Below, in pieces: positions 52,388-60,667 of a stretch of 64,000 bases of DNA. Numbering within the stretch: position 1 is the first letter of the stretch; every line of letters begins with the position of its first letter. The stretch is from [Clostridium] symbiosum (GTDB lineage: Bacteria > Bacillota > Clostridia > Lachnospirales > Lachnospiraceae). The stretch lies in NCBI GenBank assembly GCA_036419695.1, contig CP143946.1:2102001-2166000 (forward strand), in the 5' to 3' direction. Below the pieces are notes generated by a model. The model did no database searches. It was not told where the DNA came from and saw only the letters and a program-made list of their open reading frames with translations. The translations under genes and the position numbers were made by a program.

Positions 52388-52585
52388 CTACTTCCGATCT
52401 TTCATATATTTAATAATCACATAATACCCATAAAGAACCGCTGGCACCACAACAGTGCAGAAGAGGGAAGCCATTAACAGGCTCTGCGCAAGCGGGCTGT
52501 CGATTAAAGCGAATACGATGGTTGACACATAGAGCAGGAGTATTATGACGACTCCGGCAATCGCCAGGGGGCGTTTGTATTTCAT
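52388..52585 (-). CDS. Small two-helix membrane protein
   Basis: 65 residues. Basic start (MKYKRP), two hydrophobic segments (LAIAGVVIILLLYVSTIVFA and a second at about 35-55) and a Lys-rich end. A GGAGA-type ribosome binding site lies upstream. Stop is adjacent to the repeat element. Function unknown. Confidence 0.65.
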   Translation of the reverse strand: MKYKRPLAIAGVVIILLLYVSTIVFALIDSPLAQSLLMASLFCTVVVPAVLYGYYVIIKYMKDRK

Positions 52586-52878
52586 GGTGGTATCTCTCTT
52601 TCTCCGGTCCGGCGCCCCTTAAGGCTCGGCGGGCTGTCCGTTTGTCCGGCTGATATTATGGTTCCCAGTATACTACAAGAAAGATGGTAAGACAACGGAA
52701 AAAACAGGGACCAAAAGAGAAATTTTTACGGTAAATTCCCGGGGATTCTGTTCACGGGCAATGTCCCGTGCGGCATTTTTTATGAATGCTGTAAGAATTT
52801 TTCACTATACTTTTGATTGACGGTGCGGTAAAATAACTAAAACGGAGTTTAGTTTGAGCTGGAAAGGGGCGCTGTGTT
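52586..52878. other. Divergent intergenic region
   Basis: About 290 bp between the small membrane protein and the secreted repeat protein. No clear gene, promoter boxes or structured element. Confidence 0.4.
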
Positions 52879-54021
52879 TTGAAGAAATATGGGGTTCTGT
52901 TTTTTTCTGTCTGCCTGATGCTGTTTCTGCTTGCAGGCACCGCCCTGGCTGAGGAAGACCCATCCGTCAAAGGAGACTGGACCGGGGACGGGGAGGACTG
53001 GCAGTACATGCTGCCCGACGGTATGTACCTGGAAAAAAGCTGGCTGTACGACGACGGGCGCTGGTATTACTTTAGCAGCAGCGGTTATATGCAGACGGGG
53101 CTTAGAAAAATTGGGTCAAATTATTACTTTTTCCGTGAGAACGGGGAGATGGCCACAGGCTGGGCTTACGATGCGGAAGAAGAACAGTGGCACTACATGG
53201 ACGAGGACGGTGTCGTGACAAAGGGCTGGCTTCAAAAGGGCGGGGCCTGGTACTGGTTTGATTCCAAGGGCGTGATGTATAACAGGGGATTCCGTATGGT
53301 TGACGGTCATAAATACTATTTTTATGAAGACGGGCAGATGGCGGCCAATCAGTTTGTCGGCATGAACTATTACGATGAGAACGGGCTGCGGGACAACCGC
53401 TACGACATGACGATACAGGGAAAAAGAAAACCTACAAACGAGGAGAGGGACAAGATCACCCAGGCTCTTTCCGGAGTTCCGCGGGAGTGGATCAAGAAGT
53501 TTGTGGAGTCGGGCTGGGAGTTTATGTACTACACGGATAAGAAATATTTTTCCGCCCCCAAGACCGATCAGGGAATTTACTTTGTCTATCACAAGACGGA
53601 TAAAAATTATAAAAAACTGAAATTTACCAACCCGGAGACCCTGGCAATGGCCTTTGGTGAATATATTGCCTATGCAACGGGGAATGATAAAGAAGATAAT
53701 GATTTTATGGCTGATTTCTACCAGTATCTGTCGGAGAGCAGCATGGCACAGCCTCTGCCGTCCTATTTCGACAGTGATCCGGCGATGTGGTTCGGCTGGC
53801 TGATCCAGTGCTACGGCAATACGGAAATCCGGATTGACATGAAGCGCAACAGTCCGGAGCTTGTAAGGAATCTGGAGAAGGCTCTGGGGCTTGATACGGC
53901 GGGCAGAAAACCGGATTCGGAAGAACTGATGATGGATGAGGATCCCGGAATTGTTTCCAATGGGAACGGCCCTGCCAATGACGAAGAACTGGGGAATGAG
54001 CCTGGACCGGCATCCTCCTGA
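52879..54021 (+). CDS. Secreted cell-wall-binding repeat protein with degenerate peptidase-like domain
   Basis: 380 residues. Starts at TTG (no usable ATG), AAAGGGG about 10 nt upstream. Signal peptide (VLFFSVCLMLFLLAGTALA), then about five cell-wall-binding repeats (DWQYMLPDGMYLEKSWLYDD, YYFSSSGYMQTG, GWLQKGGAWYWFDSKG). C-terminal domain (about 175-340) has the order of segments of ATLF-like metallopeptidases, including GWEFMYYTDKKYF and a late YFDSDPAMWFGWLIQ, but the place for HExxH reads PETLAMAFGEY, so no zinc enzyme is expected. The peptidase link is inference. Acidic low-complexity tail. Confidence 0.7.
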   Translation: MKKYGVLFFSVCLMLFLLAGTALAEEDPSVKGDWTGDGEDWQYMLPDGMYLEKSWLYDDGRWYYFSSSGYMQTGLRKIGSNYYFFRENGEMATGWAYDAEEEQWHYMDEDGVVTKGWLQKGGAWYWFDSKGVMYNRGFRMVDGHKYYFYEDGQMAANQFVGMNYYDENGLRDNRYDMTIQGKRKPTNEERDKITQALSGVPREWIKKFVESGWEFMYYTDKKYFSAPKTDQGIYFVYHKTDKNYKKLKFTNPETLAMAFGEYIAYATGNDKEDNDFMADFYQYLSESSMAQPLPSYFDSDPAMWFGWLIQCYGNTEIRIDMKRNSPELVRNLEKALGLDTAGRKPDSEELMMDEDPGIVSNGNGPANDEELGNEPGPASS

Positions 54022-54070
54022 TACGCCGCCTCTGCATAATATGTCGACATAATGCGATGTAGAATTAATA

Positions 54071-54109
54071 ACTACATGTAGTGACATTTGTGAACCGAAG
54101 TGGTATAAT
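54071..54109 (+). promoter_or_regulatory. Oleate hydratase promoter with overlapping palindrome
   Basis: GTGACA (54081-54086), 17 bp, TATAAT (54104-54109). A perfect 12-bp palindrome ACTACATGTAGT (54071-54082) overlaps the -35, and ATGTAG/CTACAT form a second dyad around 54058-54077. Good operator candidate. Confidence 0.6.
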
Positions 54110-54201
54110 ATGGAAACAGAGTGTCTGTTTTTACCGCTTACGGACAGGCAGGCACAGGACGTATACCGTATTGGAAAGTAAAAGAAAGAAGGTCTGTTAT
54201 T

Positions 54202-55938
54202 ATGGGAAAGAAAAGATGGGGTCGCATCCTGACCACCGGAGCGGCCGCCGCAGTTGCGGGCGTAGCTGCAAAAAAAATTTACGACCAGAAGAAAAAGAGC
54301 GATGAAGCGAAAAAAGACGCAGTGGAAGAGGCTGTCATGAGCCGCCGCAGTTATGAGGGCAGAACCGCTCACTTTGTAGGCGGAGGCCTGGCCAGCCTGG
54401 CGGGCGCGGCCTATCTGATCCGCGACTGTAAATTTCCGGGAGAGCAGATTACCATCTATGAAGGAATGCATATTCTGGGCGGCAGCAATGACGGAATCGG
54501 AACGCCGGAAGGAGGATTTGTATGCCGCGGCGGCCGTATGCTGAATGAGGAGACCTACGAGAACTTCTGGGAGCTGTTCAGGACGATTCCTTCCCTTACA
54601 CAGCCGAACAGAAGCGTGACGGAGGAGATTCTGAACTTTGACCATGCCCATCCGACCTGCGCCAAGGCGCGTCTGGTTGACAAGGATGGCAATATCCTGG
54701 ATGTCCGCAGCATGGGCTTTACCCAGGCGGAGAGGATGAGAATCCTCAAACTTCTGCGCGCCGACGAGAAGGATCTGGATGAGGTGACAATCCAGGAGTG
54801 GTTTGACGATATGCCTCATTTCTTCACAACGAATTTCTGGCACATGTGGCAGACGACGTTCGCATTCCAGACATGGAGCAGTGTATTCGAGTTCCGCCGC
54901 TATATGAACAGGATGATATTTGAGTTCAGCCGTATCGAGACGCTGGAAGGCGTTACGAGAAGCCCGCTCAACCAGTACGACAGCATCATCCGACCGATCG
55001 AGGAATACCTGAGAAAAGAGGGCGTTGTATTTAAGGAAAACTGCACTGTGGAGGATATCGATTTCGCCGAGGGAGACGATATCACCGTTACGAAACTTCA
55101 TCTGAACGACAATGGCGAGACGAAGACCGTAGAGCTTAAGGCGGACGACCTCTGCTTTATGATTAATGCCTGCATGACGGACAGCGCCACGCTGGGTGAT
55201 CTTCATACACCGGCGCCCGTTCCGGAGCGCAAACCGATTTCCGGAGAACTGTGGGCCAAGATTGCGGCAAAGAAACCGGGCCGTCTCGGCAATCCTGAGC
55301 CGTTCTTTACGAAAGAGCATGAATCCAACTGGCTGAGCTTTACCGTTACCTGCCGCGGCGACAGGATTTTGAAGAAAATCGAGGCGTTTACCGGCAACAT
55401 TCCAGGCAGCGGCGCCCTGATGACGTTCAAGGATTCCGGATGGAAGATGAGCAGCGTAGTGGCTGCCCAGCCTCATTTCCCGAATCAGCCGGCAGACGTG
55501 ACGATCTTCTGGGGATACGGACTCTACACCGACAGGGAAGGCGACTATGTGAAGAAAGCCATGAAGGACTGCACCGGCGAGGAGATGCTCAATGAATATC
55601 TGCATCAGCTTCATATTCCGGAGGAGGAGATCGCAGAGCTGATGGAGACGGTTATCAATGTAATCCCATGCTATATGCCTTATGTTGACGCACAGTTCCA
55701 ACCGCGCAAGATGAGCGACCGTCCGCAGGTTGTGCCGGAGGGGTCCACCAACTTCGCCATGATGAGCCAGTTTGTGGAAATACCGGACGACATGGTCTTT
55801 ACCGAAGAATATTCCGTGAGAGCCGCCAGAATCGCCGTATACACATTGATGAATGTGAATAAGACGATTTGTCCGGTTACACCGTACAACAAGATGCCGA
55901 AGATTCTCTTAAAGGCATTGAAAAAAGCCTATTTATAA
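54202..55938 (+). CDS. Oleate hydratase (MCRA family)
   Basis: 578 residues. FAD enzyme that adds water to the cis-9 double bond of oleic acid and related fats, detoxifying host fatty acids. Seen: FAD motif AHFVGGGLASLAGAAYLIRD, YEGMHILGGSND, CRGGRMLNEETYENFWEL with the likely catalytic Glu, TMWQTTFAFQTW-type segment and the family C-terminus. N-terminus differs from usual: a basic start, an Ala-rich hydrophobic stretch (ILTTGAAAAVAGVAA) and a Lys-rich linker, maybe a membrane anchor. ATG 54202 follows AAAGAAGG; the longer frame from 54121 overlaps the promoter. Confidence 0.93.
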   Translation: MGKKRWGRILTTGAAAAVAGVAAKKIYDQKKKSDEAKKDAVEEAVMSRRSYEGRTAHFVGGGLASLAGAAYLIRDCKFPGEQITIYEGMHILGGSNDGIGTPEGGFVCRGGRMLNEETYENFWELFRTIPSLTQPNRSVTEEILNFDHAHPTCAKARLVDKDGNILDVRSMGFTQAERMRILKLLRADEKDLDEVTIQEWFDDMPHFFTTNFWHMWQTTFAFQTWSSVFEFRRYMNRMIFEFSRIETLEGVTRSPLNQYDSIIRPIEEYLRKEGVVFKENCTVEDIDFAEGDDITVTKLHLNDNGETKTVELKADDLCFMINACMTDSATLGDLHTPAPVPERKPISGELWAKIAAKKPGRLGNPEPFFTKEHESNWLSFTVTCRGDRILKKIEAFTGNIPGSGALMTFKDSGWKMSSVVAAQPHFPNQPADVTIFWGYGLYTDREGDYVKKAMKDCTGEEMLNEYLHQLHIPEEEIAELMETVINVIPCYMPYVDAQFQPRKMSDRPQVVPEGSTNFAMMSQFVEIPDDMVFTEEYSVRAARIAVYTLMNVNKTICPVTPYNKMPKILLKALKKAYL

Positions 55939-56030
55939 GTAACAGCCTGAGATGGAATCCGGAACGAAACAGTAATCCGGACAACGGGGAAATCAGCATA
56001 AAGCAGAATATAGAATAAAGCAAAAGAATA

Positions 56031-56085
56031 GAGTCCGGGCGGGAACAGGAAAGCAGACTGTTCCCGCCCGGACTTTATTCTTTTT
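56031..56085 (+). terminator. Terminator of oleate hydratase gene
   Basis: 17-bp perfect stem: 56032-56048 with 56058-56074, then TTATTCTTTTT. Confidence 0.9.
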
Positions 56086-56302
56086 GCTTTAACAATTTTT
56101 AATCTGTCCGTACCCGGATGAACAAAAAACGCTGTTTTAACAAAAATATCCCATGATTTTCCTTGCAGGAAAAGAATTGAAAATATACAACCTCCCTGTT
56201 CCCTGGTAAGCTGTCACTATCAAAATTCAGATGCGGATACAATTCACGCGGCGATGGATATTTACGCGGACATCCGCACGGACAATAATAAGGAGGCAGG
56301 GA
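56086..56302 (+). promoter_or_regulatory. Leader region of the tat operon
   Basis: No gene. Contains the dyad TTTTCCT-TGC-AGGAAAA (56157-56173) and an AT-rich tract that may hold the tat promoter; boxes are not clear. Confidence 0.4.
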
Positions 56303-56578
56303 ATGAAAATTGGAACAACGGAATTGATCCTGATCCTGGTGGTGGCGCTGGTTGTCTTCGGCCCGTCAAAACTGCCGGAGCTTGGAAAACTCGCAGGCCA
56401 GGCAGTCGGATCCTTCAAAAGGTATGTGAATTCCTTTGAGGGAGAATGGAACGAGAGCGCAGAGCCGGCCGCCCCCAAGACGCATCAGGCCGCCGCGCAG
56501 CCGGAATGCCGGGATGCCGGGACAGTCCGGGAGGAGGACGCACCGGTGCCGAGTCAGGACAGGAGCCGGGAAGCGTAA
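56303..56578 (+). CDS. tatA: Sec-independent protein translocase TatA, first copy
   Basis: 91 residues. Pore-forming Tat subunit: membrane helix (ELILILVVALVVF), the FGPSKLPELGKLAGQAVGSF hinge and amphipathic helix, then a polar tail. Start ATG 56303 behind AAGGAGG; the longer frame from 56231 is rejected. First gene of a tatA-tatA-tatC-cargo unit. Stop lies inside a perfect palindrome (56575-56603). Confidence 0.93.
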   Translation: MKIGTTELILILVVALVVFGPSKLPELGKLAGQAVGSFKRYVNSFEGEWNESAEPAAPKTHQAAAQPECRDAGTVREEDAPVPSQDRSREA

Positions 56579-56603
56579 CAGTTCAGACAGCATGAACTGT
56601 TAC
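56575..56603. repeat. Palindrome between the two tatA genes (family 2 ends)
   Basis: GTAACAGTTCA (56575-56585) pairs exactly with TGAACTGTTAC (56593-56603). These are the outer arms of the family 2 elements with no insert. Confidence 0.6.
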
Positions 56604-56698
56604 GGGAAGCCGCCGTGATGTAAATAATCGAAGAGAAGACGGCAATGGGCAAAAGGAAGAAAAATGCAGAAGAAAGAAAAATAGAAAAGGAGAACGGA

Positions 56699-56878
56699 AT
56701 GAGACTGGGAACAACAGAACTGTTAATTATAATGGGTATTGCGATTTTAATTTTTGGCCCGAAAAAGCTGCCTCAGCTTGGGAAGGCGATGGGACAGACC
56801 ATAGGAAACTTTAAGAGGAGCAGTAAGAGAGCCGAGGACGAGACGTTCCCGGCGGCAGAGGAACCGGCGGAGAGCTGA
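56699..56878 (+). CDS. tatA: Sec-independent protein translocase TatA/E, second copy
   Basis: 59 residues, shorter than the first copy. Membrane helix (ELLIIMGIAILIF), FGPKKLPQLGKAMGQTIGNF hinge and amphipathic helix. AAAGGAG precedes ATG 56699. Two TatA-type subunits with one TatC suggest a division of labour, one perhaps acting as TatB. Confidence 0.92.
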   Translation: MRLGTTELLIIMGIAILIFGPKKLPQLGKAMGQTIGNFKRSSKRAEDETFPAAEEPAES

Positions 56879-56961
56879 CAAAAGCAGGCGGACTGCGGAT
56901 GGAATCGAAGTTTCCGGGTTATGCGGCAGGGCTGCCCGGAACAGAAGTGAGGTGATGGAAT

Positions 56962-57753
56962 TTGGAGAAAGAATTGGGTGGGAAACGTGCCGCTTTTCTG
57001 AAACGCCTGAAACTGAAAAGAGAAGCCGGAGAGTGCAGGATGTCCCTGGTATCCCATCTGGAGGAATTCAGAAAACGGCTGACGGCCTGCATCATCTGTT
57101 TTTTCGGAGCCGTATTTCTCTGCCTGGGGCAGGCGGCCTGGCTGACGGAGCGGCTGATAGAGAAAGCGGAAGGATTTCAATTTGTATATATTGCCCCAAC
57201 GGAACTGGTACTGTCGTATATCCGTCTGGCGCTGATTGGCGGCGCGGCCTTTGCCTGTCCGGTCATCATCTACCAGATATGGGGATTCGTAAGGCCCGGG
57301 CTGACGCGCGGGGAACGCAGGTCGTGTTTTGTAATCCTGACCTTTGGGATGGCGCAGTTTTTTATAGGAGCAGCGTTTGCGTTTGAGATTGTCCTTCCCA
57401 TCACGCTGCTGTTTTTTGCAGGAATGAATGCCGGGCAGACGATTTCCCCGATGGTATCGATCGAGAGCTATATCAGCTTTGTTGCAACGACCCTGGTGAC
57501 ATTTGGTATTGTCTTTGAACTGCCGGTGGTTGTGATCATGCTGACAAAAGCCGGGATCCTTAACCCGGGAGTGCTGAGAAAAAACAGGAAATACGTGATT
57601 CTTGCGGTCTTTATCATAGCCGCCCTGATCACACCGCCGGATGTGACATCGCAGATACTGGTGGCCTTTCCGATGTTGTTTTTATTTGAACTCAGCCTGC
57701 TTCTTTGCCGGATTCTCTTTCGGAAGAAGCTGAAAAAGAGGAAAACAGAGTGA
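56962..57753 (+). CDS. tatC: Sec-independent protein translocase TatC
   Basis: 263 residues from a TTG start (GAGGTG upstream), or 237 from ATG 57040 (GGAGAG upstream), which would start at MSLVSHLEEFRKRL, the normal TatC N-terminus; the shorter form may be right. Six membrane helices. Twin-arginine receptor motifs SHLEEFRKRL, PVIIYQIWGFVRPGLTRGER and FELPVVVIM are seen. Followed by its probable cargo. Confidence 0.95.
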   Translation: MEKELGGKRAAFLKRLKLKREAGECRMSLVSHLEEFRKRLTACIICFFGAVFLCLGQAAWLTERLIEKAEGFQFVYIAPTELVLSYIRLALIGGAAFACPVIIYQIWGFVRPGLTRGERRSCFVILTFGMAQFFIGAAFAFEIVLPITLLFFAGMNAGQTISPMVSIESYISFVATTLVTFGIVFELPVVVIMLTKAGILNPGVLRKNRKYVILAVFIIAALITPPDVTSQILVAFPMLFLFELSLLLCRILFRKKLKKRKTE

Positions 57754-57834
57754 GAAAATGTGGACGGCGCCGCAATGCTGAATGCAGGTCCGGACATCTA
57801 TAATATTAATGTGATTTTTGAGGAGGGAACGCTC

Positions 57835-60525
57835 ATGAGAGAAACATTGGAAAAGACAGATACACAGGAGGAACGGCCGTCGGGAACGATCAGCAGACGC
57901 CAGTTTGTGAAGGGAATGGCATGGGGAGCCGCCGCCATCAGCCTGTCCTCGATTCTGCCGGGATGCGCCGCGGCCGCGGTGACCTCGGGCACGGAAGGAA
58001 CGGAAAAAGGGGAAAGCTCCGCACCGGTTCCGGAAAAGAAGAAAGCTCCCGAGGGAGGCATCTACATACAGGGTGGTGACGTGAATATGAACGGCCAGAC
58101 CTATACCCTCGAATTTATCCAGCCGGTGAAACTGGCTGCCATTGTAGACGGGGAAGAAAAGACGGAGGGCACATGGAGATCAAGCAATAAACACCTCGTA
58201 TCCGTGGATCCGGACGGGACCATTGTCATGCGGGACGGCGTAGGCGGATATGATGTGGAGATAACCTGGTCCCTGGAGGGAACGGTATATTCCGTGACTT
58301 TCCATACAGGACAGACATCGGGTGCCCATTCTATCGAGGTAGACAGGCCGATGACGAGAGGAGATTTTATGATCCGTCTGGCCGGCTATTTCGGCTGGTA
58401 TCACTATAACGGCGTCATGGATGACGGAACCGATATCGACGGTGACGGCAATGTGCTGAAAGAGGAGCGTGTAAGAAATTATTTTGACGTGACCGGAAGG
58501 AACGATTATGTAAAACCGGTGGAAGCGGCCCTTGATATGGGGATTTTATCCGCGGCGTCCCCGGATGACTGTTTCTACCCGATGTCGGCCATGACCCGCG
58601 AGGATGCGGCGGTGATTCTGTGCAGCGCCTTCCGCCTCGATAACCCGGAAACGGATTATCTGTCCGAATTTGAGGATGCGGGAAAAATAAGCCCGGACTG
58701 CAGAAATGCGCTGAATACACTGGTTGGGCACAATTATATGAGGGGAAGAACCGATCGGACCATCAACCCGACCGATGGAATTACCGATACGGAGGCACGG
58801 ATTATCATTGAAACCATCGGCAGACGGATGGTTTCCCCTGTGTGGTCGATGCCGGTATCCCACCGGAAATTCGTACGCTGCCGTCCTGTTTGGTTCACGC
58901 CGACCAAAAATGCGACGGTGCATTGGCGCTGCCGTGCTTTTAACATCTCCCATCCGGAGATGAAAGGACTGTTTATCGGGGACCGCGGCAACGGCGTCAC
59001 CCTGAGCGACGAGTGGGGAGAGTGGATTGATTATATTCCGGGATACTCCACCGATCCCATGTTCGGCCTGAATAACAACTGGGATTTTCCCTATGACAAT
59101 GTTTATTTCTGTGTGGAGGTGGAGGCCTATGCCACCAGGGACGGACTGGCCGACAGCCCCGTAAGCCGGTTTATCTGGCGGATTGACCGTCCGGCCTGGC
59201 ACGATTTTGCCACGGATAAACTCCATGAAGGTTCAGAGGACTACCCGTCCGTTTACCGTTTCTTCGACAACTTCCAGGCGGCGGCCTATTACATTGAAGG
59301 CAGCCGGATGGGAATTCTCTACGACGGCCTGATGCCGACCAACACCACGACCAGCCTGATTGACCGGGTAAATGAGATCGCAACCAAGCCCTACGTCTTC
59401 GTGCTGGGCCATAACCATCCGGATCATAAGGGGGCTCTGGCGGTTGCCTACCACAACGGCCTGGATGTATATTTCTGCGACAGGGTCGGCCCAATGGGCG
59501 GGGAATGGAGCATTGAGACGTATGCCAAAGATTATACAAGCGGCAACCCGGTTATCGACGGTACGGTATCGGGTACCTATGAAGGTGATAAAGTGCATCC
59601 CGTTTCGGAGGGGGATACCCTGGATCTGGGAAACTGCAAATTCGAGTTTTACCAGCTTCCCGGCCATGAGGACGCCTCCATTCTGATCTACGACCGCGAA
59701 CATGGACTTTTATTCTCCTCCGATATTTACGGCGTCAACCGCTACTGGGTGGCGGACCAGTTCGGAGCCAAAGGCGTGCGCCAGGATCTGCTTCTGTCAC
59801 TGCATCAGCAGTTGATGGCGGCCTATACAAAGGAGGGCAAATCGGTCAAAGAGCTGTATACGGGCCATAACCGGATCGGGGTCGGTTCCGACTATCTGAT
59901 GGTCTGGGAGCAGTGCCTTCAGAACCTGGTCAATTACGGCCCGGACGGAGTCAGCGACGACAGGCGCGGCGACGGCGCTCTCCTTGCAAAGGACGGAAAC
60001 AGCTTTGACACCCTGAACTGGACCGGCTTTTCCATCGCAGGAAAACAGGTTCTGGCAGAGTACAAGGGAAAATACGACGGCAAGGTGTTTACCCGCCTGG
60101 AGGTTGACAATACCGGGGCAAGCGAGCGGGTGGAGGAAAATCTCTACTTCGACTACAGGACGAATGCCCAGCTCAGCAGCGTCACCTTCCTGGACGCGGA
60201 ACTCGTCGGCCACGACTTTAAGTACAAGGCAGGACAGGAGATGGAAAATGAAACGCTTAAAGACGGGCGGTTAAAATATGCTGTATCCAACAAATTTGTT
60301 CCGTTTGAATATGAGTATGAGGTGATCGTTTCACCGCTTCAGGGAACTGTGACCATGACGCCGGTGGCCATGTCGGAACGCATCACCGGCCTTACGGTCA
60401 ACGGCGCCCCCGCATCCAGCCGCTGCCCGGTTACCGTGCCGGTGTCGGGACCGGCCGCCGTCACGGTGACAGGCCCGGACGGAAAAACGGAGAGGACTTA
60501 TACATTTACCTTTAAAACGGCATAG
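57835..60525 (+). CDS. Tat-exported lipoprotein with SLH-like and metallo-beta-lactamase-fold domains
   Basis: 896 residues. Twin-arginine signal SRRQFVKGMAWG and a lipobox-like LPGC, so probably folded in the cytoplasm, exported by the adjacent Tat system and lipid-anchored. Then an Ig-like stretch, SLH-like repeats (MTRGDFMIRLAGYF; MTREDAAVILCSAF), a beta domain, and a metallo-hydrolase core with HNHPDHKG (about residues 526-533), LPGHEDASILIYD and YTGHNRIG as further metal ligands. Cadherin-like or Ig C-terminus. Metal cofactor loading before export fits Tat use. Substrate unknown. GAGGAGGG precedes ATG 57835. Confidence 0.85.
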   Translation: MRETLEKTDTQEERPSGTISRRQFVKGMAWGAAAISLSSILPGCAAAAVTSGTEGTEKGESSAPVPEKKKAPEGGIYIQGGDVNMNGQTYTLEFIQPVKLAAIVDGEEKTEGTWRSSNKHLVSVDPDGTIVMRDGVGGYDVEITWSLEGTVYSVTFHTGQTSGAHSIEVDRPMTRGDFMIRLAGYFGWYHYNGVMDDGTDIDGDGNVLKEERVRNYFDVTGRNDYVKPVEAALDMGILSAASPDDCFYPMSAMTREDAAVILCSAFRLDNPETDYLSEFEDAGKISPDCRNALNTLVGHNYMRGRTDRTINPTDGITDTEARIIIETIGRRMVSPVWSMPVSHRKFVRCRPVWFTPTKNATVHWRCRAFNISHPEMKGLFIGDRGNGVTLSDEWGEWIDYIPGYSTDPMFGLNNNWDFPYDNVYFCVEVEAYATRDGLADSPVSRFIWRIDRPAWHDFATDKLHEGSEDYPSVYRFFDNFQAAAYYIEGSRMGILYDGLMPTNTTTSLIDRVNEIATKPYVFVLGHNHPDHKGALAVAYHNGLDVYFCDRVGPMGGEWSIETYAKDYTSGNPVIDGTVSGTYEGDKVHPVSEGDTLDLGNCKFEFYQLPGHEDASILIYDREHGLLFSSDIYGVNRYWVADQFGAKGVRQDLLLSLHQQLMAAYTKEGKSVKELYTGHNRIGVGSDYLMVWEQCLQNLVNYGPDGVSDDRRGDGALLAKDGNSFDTLNWTGFSIAGKQVLAEYKGKYDGKVFTRLEVDNTGASERVEENLYFDYRTNAQLSSVTFLDAELVGHDFKYKAGQEMENETLKDGRLKYAVSNKFVPFEYEYEVIVSPLQGTVTMTPVAMSERITGLTVNGAPASSRCPVTVPVSGPAAVTVTGPDGKTERTYTFTFKTA

Positions 60526-60559
60526 GAAGCAGATAACGTCTGCAGGATTGAGTAGTTTA

Positions 60560-60600
60560 CCGTTTCCCCGGGAAGTGATTCATTCACCCCGGGGAATTGG
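60560..60600 (+). terminator. Possible terminator of tat-cargo operon
   Basis: TTCCCCGGG (60564-60572) pairs with CCCGGGGAA (60588-60596); no T tract, so weak. Confidence 0.4.
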
Positions 60601-60667
60601 CGTGGAGTGACGAAGCCGCCTTGTCCGGGGAAATGATTTATGGTACGATAAAGCGGGGGTAAAATGG

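Noticed and set aside
53116..55701. 861-codon minus-strand open frame across the exported repeat protein and oleate hydratase genes
   Set aside because: Antisense to two well supported genes, spans their intergenic region, composition rich in His, Arg and Leu as in shadow frames.
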